Notes: generated from the sequence alone by a model not told the origin. DNA of 64,000 bases from Alicyclobacillus sp. SO9 (GCF_016406125.1 NZ_CP066339.1:3844001-3908000); one strand, 5' to 3'. Positions 34,454-44,146 are shown, counted from the stretch's first letter. Made by a program: numbers and translations.

Positions 34454-35924
34454 GGTTCCATTCCCCTTTCCCGCTGGTGTCCAACTCTTGCTTCAAACTA
34501 GACCATCTGTTGCGAAACGACTGCTTAGCGAGACTGGGTGCATCACGTCCCTTTGTCCATCCGGACAGAGGGCCAATCTGCGATGAAATGACGCCATTTC
34601 GCACAAATGGTTTCTGAAGCACCCGCGCTGTGCCCATAGCAGCACGGTACCTCTTCGAAGACGAAAACGTCCGGGCAAACCCCTTGAATGCCATCCGTTC
34701 CGCTGCGGATCCGTATCCGTTCTCCACAGCACGCTGCCGCAGGTGGACCAGCATATCGTGCAGAGGAATTTGTACGGGACACGCTTCTGAGCAGGCCCCG
34801 CAAAGACTGGATGCAAAGGGCAGGTCCGAATACTTATCCCCTTCATTGAGCAGAGGTGACAGGACAGCGCCGATGGGGCCCGGGTACACGGAACCGTAGG
34901 AATGACCCCCAACTTGCCGATAGACGGGGCAAACATTCAGACAAGCGCCGCAGCGAATGCACTTGAGGACATCCTGGAACTGAGAGTCGCCTAATTGACG
35001 TGATCGGCCGTTGTCTAGAATAATGAGGTGCAACTCGCTGGAACCGTCCAGTTCATCGTTGCGCTTGGCACCCGTAATCATGGACATATACGTTGTCAGC
35101 TTTTGACCAGTAGCACTTCTCGGAAGCAGGTTTGCCATCACTTCAAGGTCGCTAAAAGTCGGCAGAATGCGCTCCATCCCCATCAAGACGATGTGGGTTT
35201 TCGGTAGGTTTGTGACCATATCTGCATTTCCTTCATTTGTAAACAGCGTCACTGTTCCAGATTCTGCAATACCGAAGTTACACCCGGTAATCCCGATGTC
35301 CGCATTGCGAAACTTTTCCCGCAAGGTCTGCCTTGCAAAAGCAGTCAACACCTTGGTTTCGGTGGTCAGATTCTCCCCGCCGGCCGCATTAAACAGGTCC
35401 TTGATTTGATTTCGGTTTTTGTGAATCGCTGGAATAATAATATGCGATGGGGTTTCCTCTGCCAACTGGATGATATACTCTCCCAAATCGGTTTCCACGA
35501 CTTCCATCTTCTCATTCAGCAGTTTTTTGTTGATGTGAATCTCTTCGGACACCATTGACTTGGACTTCACAATGGATTTGGCCTTCTTATCTTTGGCAAT
35601 CTTAATGACCTGCGCCGATGCCTCTGCTGCGTTCTTCGCAAAATAGACTGTGCCGCCCGCATTCCTGACATTCTCCACGAACTGCTGCAAATAATAATCC
35701 AGATACTCGACCGTATGTGCTCGAATTGCGCTTCCCCGAGCGCGCCACTCTTCCCAATTCCCAAATTCCTCGGTGGTCGCTCTTTTCTTGTTCCGAAGTT
35801 TATCCTGGGTAAACCGAACGGCAGTTCGAAGAAAATCGTCTTGCAACGCAAGTTTCGACCTATCCAGCATCTTTGTTGCCTTTAGCTGTGCGTGCTGTTC
35901 AACAGTTGCCTGACCTTCTGTCAT
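34446..35924 (-). CDS. lutB: L-lactate utilisation iron-sulfur protein LutB
   Basis: This 492-aa protein has an N-terminal LUD domain (AVRFTQDKLRNKKRATTEEF; TGCNFGIAESGTVTLFTNEG) and a C-terminal ferredoxin-like domain with two [4Fe-4S] motifs, CIRCGACLNVCP and CGACSEACP. Both clusters look intact. It overlaps lutA by 4 bp. LutB passes electrons from lactate oxidation toward quinones or flavoproteins. The length matches the B. subtilis family. Confidence 0.95.
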   Translation of the reverse strand: MTEGQATVEQHAQLKATKMLDRSKLALQDDFLRTAVRFTQDKLRNKKRATTEEFGNWEEWRARGSAIRAHTVEYLDYYLQQFVENVRNAGGTVYFAKNAAEASAQVIKIAKDKKAKSIVKSKSMVSEEIHINKKLLNEKMEVVETDLGEYIIQLAEETPSHIIIPAIHKNRNQIKDLFNAAGGENLTTETKVLTAFARQTLREKFRNADIGITGCNFGIAESGTVTLFTNEGNADMVTNLPKTHIVLMGMERILPTFSDLEVMANLLPRSATGQKLTTYMSMITGAKRNDELDGSSELHLIILDNGRSRQLGDSQFQDVLKCIRCGACLNVCPVYRQVGGHSYGSVYPGPIGAVLSPLLNEGDKYSDLPFASSLCGACSEACPVQIPLHDMLVHLRQRAVENGYGSAAERMAFKGFARTFSSSKRYRAAMGTARVLQKPFVRNGVISSQIGPLSGWTKGRDAPSLAKQSFRNRWSSLKQELDTSGKGEWNRE

Positions 35925-36691
35925 TTTGATTCACCTGCCTTCACGGGTGTCGTCTGATTCTTGCTATTCTCAATCCCTTCCTGAAGCAACTGGGCCAAGT
36001 GCAACACTCGTACAGGTTGACCCATTCGATTCAGGCGGCCGCCGATGTTCATCAGGCACCCCATATCCAAACCAACTAACACGTCAGCACCCGTTTCCAG
36101 AACATGACCGGCTTTTTCCGATACCATAGCAATAGAGATGTCACTCATCTTTGCAGCAAATGTGCCGCCAAAGCCACAGCAATCCTGTCCATAGGGCAAG
36201 TCAGTAAATTCAATGTCCTGTACCGCATCGAGGAGCCGCTTTGGTTCGTCCTTAACACCCAAAATCCTCGAACCGTGGCAAGAGGGGTGGTATGTAACAC
36301 GGTGTGGAAATACGGCACCCAAGTCTGTGATTCCCAAGACGTTCACCATAAACTGAGAGAATTCATAGGTTTTCTCTGCAAGCTCCCGGGCCAATTTTTC
36401 GTATTTTGTGTCTCCTTGAAACATGTCCTCATAGTAGTGATGTGCCATACCGGTACAAGAACCGCTTGGCGAGACCACATAATCTGAATCCGCAAACGCT
36501 TCCAACAAGGTTACAGCGGAAGCCTTTGCTTCTTCGACGTAGCCGCTGTTAAAGGCGGGCTGTCCACAACACGTCTGTTGCTCCGGTACGCTGAGATCCA
36601 CACCGCACTGATGCAGCACTCTCGCCATGGACTCTGCAACCTGTGGGTAGAAATTGTCCACTAGGCACGTGATAAACAGTGATGCTTTCAT
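35921..36691 (-). CDS. lutA: L-lactate utilisation protein LutA
   Basis: This 256-aa protein has two cysteine-rich CCG domains: CCGQPAFNSG near residue 41 and CCGFGGTFAAK near residue 170, each with an upstream partner Cys region (ITCLVDNFYP; TYHPSCHG). They bind iron-sulfur clusters as in heterodisulfide-reductase-like subunits. ATG has AGGAAGAAGG upstream. It is the first gene of lutABC and lies 98 bp after the regulator gene lutR on the same strand. Confidence 0.95.
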   Translation of the reverse strand: MKASLFITCLVDNFYPQVAESMARVLHQCGVDLSVPEQQTCCGQPAFNSGYVEEAKASAVTLLEAFADSDYVVSPSGSCTGMAHHYYEDMFQGDTKYEKLARELAEKTYEFSQFMVNVLGITDLGAVFPHRVTYHPSCHGSRILGVKDEPKRLLDAVQDIEFTDLPYGQDCCGFGGTFAAKMSDISIAMVSEKAGHVLETGADVLVGLDMGCLMNIGGRLNRMGQPVRVLHLAQLLQEGIENSKNQTTPVKAGESK

Positions 36692-36717
36692 AATGGACCT
36701 TCTTCCTTTTATCTGTT

Positions 36718-36792
36718 TTATGTCGACAAAAACGGCATGTACTCTTCAATCTCTTGAAACTTCTCCGTCAGAGATTGAAATTTGTATTTCTA
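36718..36792 (-). other. Coding-like in-frame extension after the lutR stop codon
   Basis: Past the lutR TAG (36792-36790) the same frame stays open for 23 sense codons to TAA at 36720-36718. It reads KYKFQSLTEKF, then QEIEEYMPFLST, an amphipathic helix-like peptide. The inverted repeat TTCAATCTCT / AGAGATTGAA (36745-36779) overlaps it. It could be a remnant of a longer lutR C-terminus, readthrough product, or chance. No ribosome site or start is present. Confidence 0.3.
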
Positions 36793-37500
36793 CGCCTTAT
36801 CAAGCTGGTTCAGCCTTGCTTCCACATGACGCAAGTGCTGCAACATTGCTGTTTCAGCACTGTTCGGGTCCTGGTTTTCAACTGCCTGAAGAATCTCCTG
36901 ATGTTGGGCCAACAGTTGCTGCGGTTCACCTTCTATGCGGTAGAGAGCCAACCTGCTAGATAACTGCGCCGATTGCATTTTCTCTCTGACAGACTCCATT
37001 AATGCTCTGAGGTACGGGTTTTTGCTTGCTTCTGTCAATTTGTAGTGGAATTCAAAATCCGTTTGTTCACCAAGCTGGGACAGTTCCAAATCTGCTTTCA
37101 TTCTTTGCACAGTGAGAGACAGACCGTCCAGCTCAGCCTGTGTCCTTCGCAAAGCAGCCAGCCGCACAGCCCCAGCCTCCAAAATCAGTCTTAATTCGAG
37201 CAATGACTGTACTTCTGCCGGCGTCATTAAATCATTAAACTTGAGAGACTGTGCAATCTGCTCAGACGTATGAGGATTGACAAAAGTCCCTTCGCCCTGT
37301 CGGCTTGTGATGAGATTCATCGCCTTTAATGCACTCAAGGCTTCCCGTACTGCTGCCTGACCCACTTGCCAGTCCACGCTGAGTTGGCGGACAGAAGGCA
37401 GCTTCCTTCCCGCTGGAAAAGTTCCAGAACGAATCCCCTCCAACAACCGCTGGATAATCGCTTCGTAGGTCTTTGTCGTCTGAATCGGCGTGTCGTTCAT
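36790..37500 (-). CDS. lutR: FadR/GntR-family regulator, LutR/LldR type
   Basis: This 236-aa regulator starts at ATG 37500, preceded by GGAGGAGAGG. The winged-helix domain has PAGRKLPSVRQLSVDWQVGQ, then AAVREALSALKAMNLITSRQ; an FCD effector domain follows (about residues 85-225, LLELRLILEAGAVRLAALR, FHYKLTEASKNPYLRAL, HQEILQAVENQD) with the His residues that bind metal and a hydroxyacid. Lactate or glycolate is the expected ligand. It lies between the glc and lut operons, and AGTCATC-type sites lie in front of it. Confidence 0.9.
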   Translation of the reverse strand: MNDTPIQTTKTYEAIIQRLLEGIRSGTFPAGRKLPSVRQLSVDWQVGQAAVREALSALKAMNLITSRQGEGTFVNPHTSEQIAQSLKFNDLMTPAEVQSLLELRLILEAGAVRLAALRRTQAELDGLSLTVQRMKADLELSQLGEQTDFEFHYKLTEASKNPYLRALMESVREKMQSAQLSSRLALYRIEGEPQQLLAQHQEILQAVENQDPNSAETAMLQHLRHVEARLNQLDKA

Positions 37501-37533
37501 GGCCTCTCCTCCCGTTCCTAAGCTCACAGTGAT

Positions 37534-37578
37534 CCAGTCATCCACCCGGTCACTTAGTCATCTGATGACTGGATGACT
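37534..37578. promoter_or_regulatory. Putative LutR operator with four AGTCATC half-sites
   Basis: A perfect palindrome AGTCATCTGATGACT occupies 37556-37570. AGTCATC recurs at 37536-37542, and GATGACT at 37572-37578. The cluster lies 34-78 bp upstream of the lutR start codon and just downstream of glcD, the right place for autoregulation by a dimeric FadR-type repressor. Confidence 0.65.
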
Positions 37579-37667
37579 ACTTGGCACCTAGCATAGCCGA
37601 ACACTGTCTTCAGGTCAACAAGTTGAGGCGCTCGGAAGCTTATCCTACTGCGTTCAAAACGGATTCT

Positions 37668-39146
37668 TTAGGAAGAAAAGGTCGTCTGGTCGGGCAGTGT
37701 GTCAAATATATGCCCGTTTTCTTTGATGACTTGCTGAGCCTGCCGCACTTCGGCACATTTGGACGGGTGCGGAATTAATTTGCCGGAGTTGCATAAGTCT
37801 CGCGGGTTAAAAACGGATCGGACCGAAATTTGCGCATCAAGGTCGTGCTTTGTATACAAGTAGTTCATATCCTCTATTTTCTCAATTCCAATACCGTGTT
37901 CACCAGAAATGGTACCGCCTGCGTCTACACAGATTTTCAAAATTTTCGATCCCGTTTCCAATGCCAACTCCGTCTCACCCGGCACACGTGAATCGTAACA
38001 AATCAGCGGGTGCAAATTCCCGTCCCCCGCGTGAAACACGTTCGCAATCCGCAAACCGGTCTCCTCACTCAGGCCCTTGATTTGACGTAACACTTGTGTC
38101 AGTTTGCTCCTCGGAATGACTCCATCCTGAACCACGTAATCCGGAGAAATTCGACCCATGGCACCAAAGGCCATTTTTCTGCTGCTCCACCACAGTGAGC
38201 GCTCCGTATCTGATTGTGCCACCTTCACTGTGCGTACACTGTTTTTCTCGCAAATCTCGACAATCTGCCGTGCACTTGCATCCAGACCCGCCGCCATGCC
38301 GTCCACCTCGATGAGAAGCACTGCTTCAATGTCGTTCGGATAACCCACATGGTAGTTACTCTTGTCAACGGCCTGCATGGCCAACTGATCCATCATCTCC
38401 ATTGCAGCCGGAATCACGCCTGCCGAAATCACATCCGATACGGTGTTTGAAGCCTCTTCCACACGGTTGAACATCGCCATGATGGTTTTTACAGCTTCAG
38501 GTTTCTTTAAAATTTTCACGACAATCTCTGTCGCGATACCCAGCGTTCCTTCAGCTCCTACTAGCAGTCCCATCAGGTCATAGCCAATGGGTTCGCCAAA
38601 TTCCGAACCCATCTTTACGACCTCACCATCGGGCAAGACCACCGTTGCGGCCACAACGTGATTTGTCGTCACACCGTATTTGAGACAGTGCGCACCTCCG
38701 GCGTTTTCAGCTAAATTGCCGCCGATTGTACAGGCAGTTTGAGAAGACGGGTCCGGTGCATAATACCAGCCGTCGCGGCCAATCTTCTTCGTCAGCATAA
38801 TATTCACGTGTCCTGGCTGGACCACTGCCCGCATGTTATCAAAATCTACGGACAAGAGCTTGTTCATCCGGACCAAATTAACAATAACTTCGCGGTTCAT
38901 AGGAATTGCACCGCCGCTCAGGCCCGTTCCTGCCCCTCGCGGCAGGAACGGAATCTCATGTTTGTGCAAAAGCCTGACAATCCCTGCGACTTCCTCTGTA
39001 GACTCCGGATAGACAGCCAAGCGCGCACGACTCTTCTGCGCAACATATCCGTCACAGTCATATACCGCCAGTTTCTTACTTGAACTTATTATCTGGTTTT
39101 CGTCGATAATTTTAGAAAGCTCATGGATTAATTCAGTATCGTTCAA
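37668..39146 (-). CDS. glcD: FAD-linked 2-hydroxyacid oxidase subunit GlcD
   Basis: This protein of about 492 aa starts at TTG 39146 with AAAAGGAGGAG upstream. The PCMH FAD domain shows RLAVYPESTEEVAGIVRLL, PRGAGTGLSGGAIP, PDPSSQTACTIGGNLAENAG and GYDLMGLLVGAEGTLGIATE. The C-terminal cap shows VFHAGDGNLHPLICYD and GTISGEHGIG with conserved metal-binding histidines. It oxidises glycolate or D-lactate with GlcE and GlcF. It overlaps glcF by 14 bp. Confidence 0.93.
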   Translation of the reverse strand: MNDTELIHELSKIIDENQIISSSKKLAVYDCDGYVAQKSRARLAVYPESTEEVAGIVRLLHKHEIPFLPRGAGTGLSGGAIPMNREVIVNLVRMNKLLSVDFDNMRAVVQPGHVNIMLTKKIGRDGWYYAPDPSSQTACTIGGNLAENAGGAHCLKYGVTTNHVVAATVVLPDGEVVKMGSEFGEPIGYDLMGLLVGAEGTLGIATEIVVKILKKPEAVKTIMAMFNRVEEASNTVSDVISAGVIPAAMEMMDQLAMQAVDKSNYHVGYPNDIEAVLLIEVDGMAAGLDASARQIVEICEKNSVRTVKVAQSDTERSLWWSSRKMAFGAMGRISPDYVVQDGVIPRSKLTQVLRQIKGLSEETGLRIANVFHAGDGNLHPLICYDSRVPGETELALETGSKILKICVDAGGTISGEHGIGIEKIEDMNYLYTKHDLDAQISVRSVFNPRDLCNSGKLIPHPSKCAEVRQAQQVIKENGHIFDTLPDQTTFSS

Positions 39147-40506
39147 CTCTGCTCTCCTCCTTTTGATAGGCAAGGTCAAGCAGTTCAATTGTATGAAGAA
39201 CCTCCAAGCTCATTCCTTGCCGGTACGCTCCAACCTTTAGCTGCATCATGCAACCAGGGTTCCCGACAGCAATACCGTCAACATCACTAGGGATGTTCCC
39301 CATTTTCCGGTTCAAGAGTTTCCCAGACATGTCAGGATGGGTGAAATTATAAATTCCTGCGCTGCCGCAGCAGTAATCCGATTCCGACATTTCTATCAGA
39401 TTTAACCCAGGTATGGACTGCAACACTTGCCGCGGTTGTGCACGGATTTTCTGAGCGTGACACAAGTGGCACGCATCCTGGTATGTGATGTCCCGTTCTA
39501 CGCGTCCTTGAGGCGGACGCAGTCCTACTTGGATCAATAATTCCGAAATGTCTTTTACACTCTCTGAGAATTTTTCAGCCTTGTGGCGGTACTCTGGATC
39601 ATCACGGAACAACTCAGCGTATTCCTTCATGGAAGAACCGCATCCCGCCGCGTTGATAACGACATAATCCACGCCGGATTGAAAAAACACGTCAATGTTT
39701 GTTCGTGCCAATTTACGTGCCTGAACGCGATCGCCTGCATGCACCTGCAACGCACCGCAACAAACCTGTCTTTTTGGAACATGAACTTCAATTCCGTTTT
39801 TCGTACAAACCCGTGCCGTAGCTTTATTAATTTTTGAGAACATGACATCCATGACGCATCCCGTAAACAGCATTGCAGTGGCTTTCCTTGTTCCTTCGGC
39901 TTCGATTACAGGGGGCAAGGATTCCAAAGCAAACTTTGCTTCTACCGATGGCATAACGGCCTGCATTTCCTGTAGGTGTTTCGGCAGCATCTGAGCGAGA
40001 CCAGTTTTATCAACTACATACTTCAACCCTGAGCGTTGGTAAAGACGGGTGAGCTTTCCGATGCTTCGCAGGCGCTTGGGATGAGGGAAAATCCCGCGAA
40101 GAAACAACTTTTCAAGAGTCCGTTTCGCAGGCGTGCCGCCGCTAGACTGGTTCGTCATCTCCTGGTTTTGAAAATAGATTTGTCCACGTGTCTGCTCAAT
40201 CAGGGAACCCACTTGCACACCAGACGGGCAAACGGTTTCACAGGCTCGACAATCCAGGCAATTTTCAACGGGACCCGTAACCGCTTCATCCAACTCAAGA
40301 TTTCCTTTGTCCGCTTCCTTAATGACATATACGCGTCCCCGGGGTGACTCGTTTTCATCCCCTGTCTCCAGATAGGTTGGACAGACTTCAAGGCAAAAGC
40401 CACAGTGAACACAAACCGAATACAAGTCTTCCTGCGGGGCATCTTCCCATTTAAAAGAAGACATTTCGTTTGCCATCCTTAGGATTTTAGGTTCGCTTTG
40501 CCCCAT
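39133..40506 (-). CDS. glcF: Glycolate/D-lactate oxidase iron-sulfur subunit GlcF
   Basis: This 457-aa subunit has an N-terminal 2x[4Fe-4S] ferredoxin domain with CVHCGFCLEVCPTY and CLDCRACETVCP, then two CCG domains (QVCCGALQVHAGD and DYCCGSAGIYN with upstream AGCGSSMKEY and DACHLCHAQK). ATG 40506 has GAGGGG 8 nt upstream and overlaps glcE by 28 bp. It carries electrons from the GlcD/GlcE flavins to the respiratory chain at the membrane. Confidence 0.93.
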   Translation of the reverse strand: MGQSEPKILRMANEMSSFKWEDAPQEDLYSVCVHCGFCLEVCPTYLETGDENESPRGRVYVIKEADKGNLELDEAVTGPVENCLDCRACETVCPSGVQVGSLIEQTRGQIYFQNQEMTNQSSGGTPAKRTLEKLFLRGIFPHPKRLRSIGKLTRLYQRSGLKYVVDKTGLAQMLPKHLQEMQAVMPSVEAKFALESLPPVIEAEGTRKATAMLFTGCVMDVMFSKINKATARVCTKNGIEVHVPKRQVCCGALQVHAGDRVQARKLARTNIDVFFQSGVDYVVINAAGCGSSMKEYAELFRDDPEYRHKAEKFSESVKDISELLIQVGLRPPQGRVERDITYQDACHLCHAQKIRAQPRQVLQSIPGLNLIEMSESDYCCGSAGIYNFTHPDMSGKLLNRKMGNIPSDVDGIAVGNPGCMMQLKVGAYRQGMSLEVLHTIELLDLAYQKEESRVERY

Positions 40507-41828
40507 TGTTCAATCCCCCTCAATCGACCTCTACTCATGATTCCTTGCGGGTCAATGGTTTGCTTAATACCGTACATTAATCGAAAGTCCTGTCGCTCGG
40601 TTCCAAACTCGTCGATTGCGGACCTCAACTCCAAAGAACCTCTTTCAACAACAGCAACTCCCTCATATTCTTGCACGACCTGACGAATGACCTGGACAAC
40701 CTCCAACTCTGTATCCGGAGAGAAGTCCTTGGCAAAAAGTCTCCCAACTCCCCTCGGTCCGCTCACAGAAAGTTCGGAGACAGCACTCAGTGCTTGCATC
40801 TTGACGCGGATCTGCTGGGAAACCATCATGATGTTTACCGGGGGTACAGAATAACGAACAACAAGTGTAGAAGGGCGGAGGTAGTCGTGATATTGCATCC
40901 AGAACTCATCTGTCGCGCCAGCAGTGTACGTCACACAAACCATGCCTAGGTCGCGGGCCATAACGTTCAGTGCATTGACTTGGTATTCACTGGCCAACCG
41001 GTCTTCATGGCAATCCACAGCAAAATGCCACTCCTCGTTTCCAGCAGGTATGAATGTATAGGGACCGCTCAGTGCCTCGACCCGGCTCGGGACGAGGCTC
41101 GAATGGACAATTCGCCGCAGATACTCTGCCCCTGCCTCAAGACTGCCTGACGCGACTAGTAACGTTTGATAAAGAGGTAATGGACGCAGTTTGAAAGAAA
41201 TTTCCGATAGAAATGCGAGCGTTCCATATGAGCCGACAAACAGCTTGGTCATGTCGTAGCCAGCTACGTTTTTGACGACCTTACTACCCGCCTTAATCAT
41301 GCGCCCGTCCGGGTATACCACGCGCATTCCCACTGTCATGTCCCGTATCGCTCCATAGTGAGATTGCATGGGTCCGCCAGCTCCAACAGCCACACTGCCG
41401 CCGATAGTAGATTGTGCCTGACAAACGGGATCGATAGGAAGCATTTGCTGATGCTTGGAAAGTTCCTCCTGTAAATCAGACAACAGGACACCAGCCCCTG
41501 CGGTAACAACCATGTCCGCTGGTGAGTAATCGATAATTCGATTTATATGCCTGGTTGAAAGAGCCACATCAACTGTATCAGGGACACCGGCAGCGCCCAT
41601 GTGAGTTCCGCCGCCTAGGGGTAGAGTGTGCCAATGCTGTTCACTGGATAACCGAAGAACATCCGAAGCCTGCTGCTCATCACGTGGACTGACAACAACT
41701 ACAGGTTTTCTTTGACCAGTGACACCCGCCCCCAAATTCAAGTCAAAAGTCACGTCTTCGGAGGCAACAAAAGCGCAGAGTTTATCCCGAATGTAGTCTG
41801 GTTGAACATCTCCAGCCGTAATCAGCAC
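40479..41828 (-). CDS. glcE: FAD-binding subunit GlcE of glycolate/D-lactate oxidase
   Basis: This 449-aa PCMH-type FAD protein is the first gene of glcE-glcF-glcD. VSPRDEQQASDVLRLSSEQ, LPLGGGTHMGAAG, QAQSTIGGSVAVGAGGPMQS and YDMTKLFVGSYGTLAFLSEI match the flavin-binding core. It is longer than E. coli GlcE (about 350 aa) by a C-terminal extension. The start is uncertain: GTG 41828 sits on the AAAGGGGGTG purine run, and a start a few codons downstream is possible. Confidence 0.88.
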   Translation of the reverse strand: MLITAGDVQPDYIRDKLCAFVASEDVTFDLNLGAGVTGQRKPVVVVSPRDEQQASDVLRLSSEQHWHTLPLGGGTHMGAAGVPDTVDVALSTRHINRIIDYSPADMVVTAGAGVLLSDLQEELSKHQQMLPIDPVCQAQSTIGGSVAVGAGGPMQSHYGAIRDMTVGMRVVYPDGRMIKAGSKVVKNVAGYDMTKLFVGSYGTLAFLSEISFKLRPLPLYQTLLVASGSLEAGAEYLRRIVHSSLVPSRVEALSGPYTFIPAGNEEWHFAVDCHEDRLASEYQVNALNVMARDLGMVCVTYTAGATDEFWMQYHDYLRPSTLVVRYSVPPVNIMMVSQQIRVKMQALSAVSELSVSGPRGVGRLFAKDFSPDTELEVVQVIRQVVQEYEGVAVVERGSLELRSAIDEFGTERQDFRLMYGIKQTIDPQGIMSRGRLRGIEQWGKANLKS

Positions 41829-42102
41829 CCCCTTTAGGTTGGAATATTACGAAAAGTCAGACGGTGCGAATTTCACTTTTCGACATTTGGCTGCTTAGCA
41901 GTCGGTGCTTCAGCGATTACTTTCATGTATTGAAAAAGCATACCATAACTTGTCTGCTGGTTCACCCGGTTACTGAATACTCAGGGATATCAATAAAACC
42001 ACTGTCGCAAATTGCAATTTACAGTACCTGCGCCGTTTGCTAACATTTACAGTGAATTTTTGTCACTGTTTGTCACACATATAGTCACGGGAGCTGATAC
42101 GT

Positions 42103-42882
42103 TTGGCACTGGTGCAGGTCGATTCACTTTTTCTATTGCGCGGCAATCAACCTGTTGTCAAGGATGTTTCCTTTTCCATCGACGCTGGTGAGATTGTTGG
42201 TTTGATTGGGCCGAACGGTGCTGGAAAAAGCTCCACTATTGGGGGCATCCTCGGGTTTGATCCTATTCACAAAGGATTCATCCAAGTACAAAATTTTACG
42301 GCCAGCAACAAATCATCGCTCCCCGCGGATGCAAAATCTCTCATTGCATACATCCCTGAGCAACCCATGTACTACTCAGATTTAACCCTGATGGAACACT
42401 TTGAATGGAAGCAAAGATTATGGAGAACATACCGTCGGGACACCGCAAGCGAGAAACTCCCTACATTAATAGAAGAGTTTACCCTGGGGCCGCACCTGCA
42501 GAAATTTCCTCATCAATGTTCAAAGGGAACCCTGCAAAAATTAATGGTCGTATCCGCACTGATGTTTCCCTTTGATGTGCTGGTCATTGACGAGCCGTTT
42601 ATCGGGCTTGATATTCTTGCGATACGGCAGCTCAAGCTTCACATTGAAGCCGCAAGACAGGAAGGAGCCGCTGTTCTTATCTCCACCCACGTGCTGGATG
42701 CGGCGGAGAAGATGTGTTCGAAGTTTGTTATGCTCTACGAGGGATCCGTTTTTGCCAAGGGAACTTTGCAAGAGTTAATGACCCTCGCAGAATCCGATGA
42801 TGCGGATCTGGAGAATCTGTTTGTCACGCTTGTTTCAAATCGACAACTCAATGCTGATGAGAAGGAGATGGAATCACTGTGA
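42103..42882 (+). CDS. ecsA: ABC transporter ATPase, EcsA-like
   Basis: This 259-aa ATPase starts at TTG 42103 with GGGAG upstream. Walker A is GPNGAGKSS, Walker B VLVIDEPFIGLD, switch His in ISTHVLDAAE. The signature is CSKGTLQKL, the SKG(T/M)-Q-K variant typical of EcsA rather than LSGGQ. It pairs with the permease gene overlapping its end by 4 bp. In Bacillus EcsAB affects protein secretion, competence and intramembrane protease activity; whether this pair does so is inference. The 274 bp upstream hold only its divergent promoter with glcE. Confidence 0.88.
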   Translation: MALVQVDSLFLLRGNQPVVKDVSFSIDAGEIVGLIGPNGAGKSSTIGGILGFDPIHKGFIQVQNFTASNKSSLPADAKSLIAYIPEQPMYYSDLTLMEHFEWKQRLWRTYRRDTASEKLPTLIEEFTLGPHLQKFPHQCSKGTLQKLMVVSALMFPFDVLVIDEPFIGLDILAIRQLKLHIEAARQEGAAVLISTHVLDAAEKMCSKFVMLYEGSVFAKGTLQELMTLAESDDADLENLFVTLVSNRQLNADEKEMESL

Positions 42883-44060
42883 GTCTGCTGCTCATAGAAT
42901 GGTCCCTTCGCCGCGTCCGAGACGTTCTGTCTATTTACTTTCGGATAGCACGTCTTACAGTCGATTGGACGACCATTGTCTATCTCTACCTCCCGGCGCT
43001 CGCTCTGCTGATATATGAAGGCATCCATTATTATCGCGGAATGTGGTTTACAGGTATGGCTCCAGACACTCCACTGGTCGGTCCTGTCACCTATCGGATG
43101 ATTGTCATGGTCATTACCTTTATTTTGATGTTCTTATTACACATATCTGTGTTTGGACACATTTCTTTCCCTCTTAGGTCTGGAGACAGGGCCTTTGTGC
43201 TGAGTTCGCCAATTGCGAAAGACATTTGGTTTTGGACCATTTGGCTGCAAGAGGTAGTGTGGCTGATGTTGCGTTTGTTTGTGGTTTTGATCCTCACATT
43301 GCCCATTTTGTGGTTTATGCACGTGTCCGCTTTCTGGTGGTGCATTACACTCCTTCTGACGGCGACTTACACCAGCACAGTCGGCATGGCAGCTGCGTTG
43401 TGGAAACAGCAGGATGACTTTCGCTTCTGGAGGTTTCTTGTATTCCAACTCTCCCGAATCCTTTCGTTTATTCCGTTATCTTGGACGACATCGTCTCTAC
43501 AGGCGCATTCACTGCACCTGAGTCTGTGGCTTCTCCCGTTGGTCATTGCGGCCGCCGTTTGGGTGCTGTCTCGTATGCAGAGACGCCTGTCGTGGAACCC
43601 GCTGTTCCGAACCAATGCGAGTCCTGTATTGAATTTCGCAGGCGCCAGCGATCCGGCGTCACACCAGGTTGCCTACAGTATGCGCGCACCGTCGCAATGG
43701 TTGGTTCGCGGCATTGAGCGGACCATACACCGCAGTCTGTCCCCCGTACCATGGCTTCTTTTGCTTCGGGCACTGCGAACCAAAGGAGTTTGGCGCACCT
43801 ATCTCAGCCTCTCGGCCGGTGCAGTTTTTGCCCTGCGTTTTGTAGGGTCAGGACCCATCAAACTGCTTGGCGCTGGCTTTTTTATCTTTTTACTGTACCA
43901 GTATTGGAAATTGAATATTCGTCCACTTGTGCGGAAGCCGTCGATGGAGCAGACAATCGTCGAGTGGCCCGTATTAACCGTAACCGAAGTTCGAATTTTC
44001 GTGTGGATACTCCTGATTACTTTGGGTCTATGGGTCTTAATGTGGCAACTCCATCTGTAA
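42879..44060 (+). CDS. ecsB: ABC transporter permease, EcsB-like
   Basis: This 393-aa polytopic membrane protein has clusters of helices near residues 30-50, 65-85, 108-150 and 170-190, a loop rich in Arg/Ser with LSWNPLFRTNASPVL, and C-terminal helices including FVWILLITLGLWVLM. GTG overlaps the ecsA stop. The order and the SKGT-type ATPase partner support EcsB. It likely forms the transmembrane part of the complex. Confidence 0.8.
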   Translation: MSLLLIEWSLRRVRDVLSIYFRIARLTVDWTTIVYLYLPALALLIYEGIHYYRGMWFTGMAPDTPLVGPVTYRMIVMVITFILMFLLHISVFGHISFPLRSGDRAFVLSSPIAKDIWFWTIWLQEVVWLMLRLFVVLILTLPILWFMHVSAFWWCITLLLTATYTSTVGMAAALWKQQDDFRFWRFLVFQLSRILSFIPLSWTTSSLQAHSLHLSLWLLPLVIAAAVWVLSRMQRRLSWNPLFRTNASPVLNFAGASDPASHQVAYSMRAPSQWLVRGIERTIHRSLSPVPWLLLLRALRTKGVWRTYLSLSAGAVFALRFVGSGPIKLLGAGFFIFLLYQYWKLNIRPLVRKPSMEQTIVEWPVLTVTEVRIFVWILLITLGLWVLMWQLHL

Positions 44061-44146
44061 CATTGTGTCGTTCTTGATAGACTCCAAACGCTGTCTCATA
44101 CTAGTAAGTGAGGCGTCGAATAATAAAAACAGGAGGAAGATGCTTC

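Noticed and set aside
36745-36779. Terminator between lutR and lutA
   Set aside because: The 10-bp stem has a 15-nt loop and no T-run, and the sequence reads as an in-frame coding-like extension.
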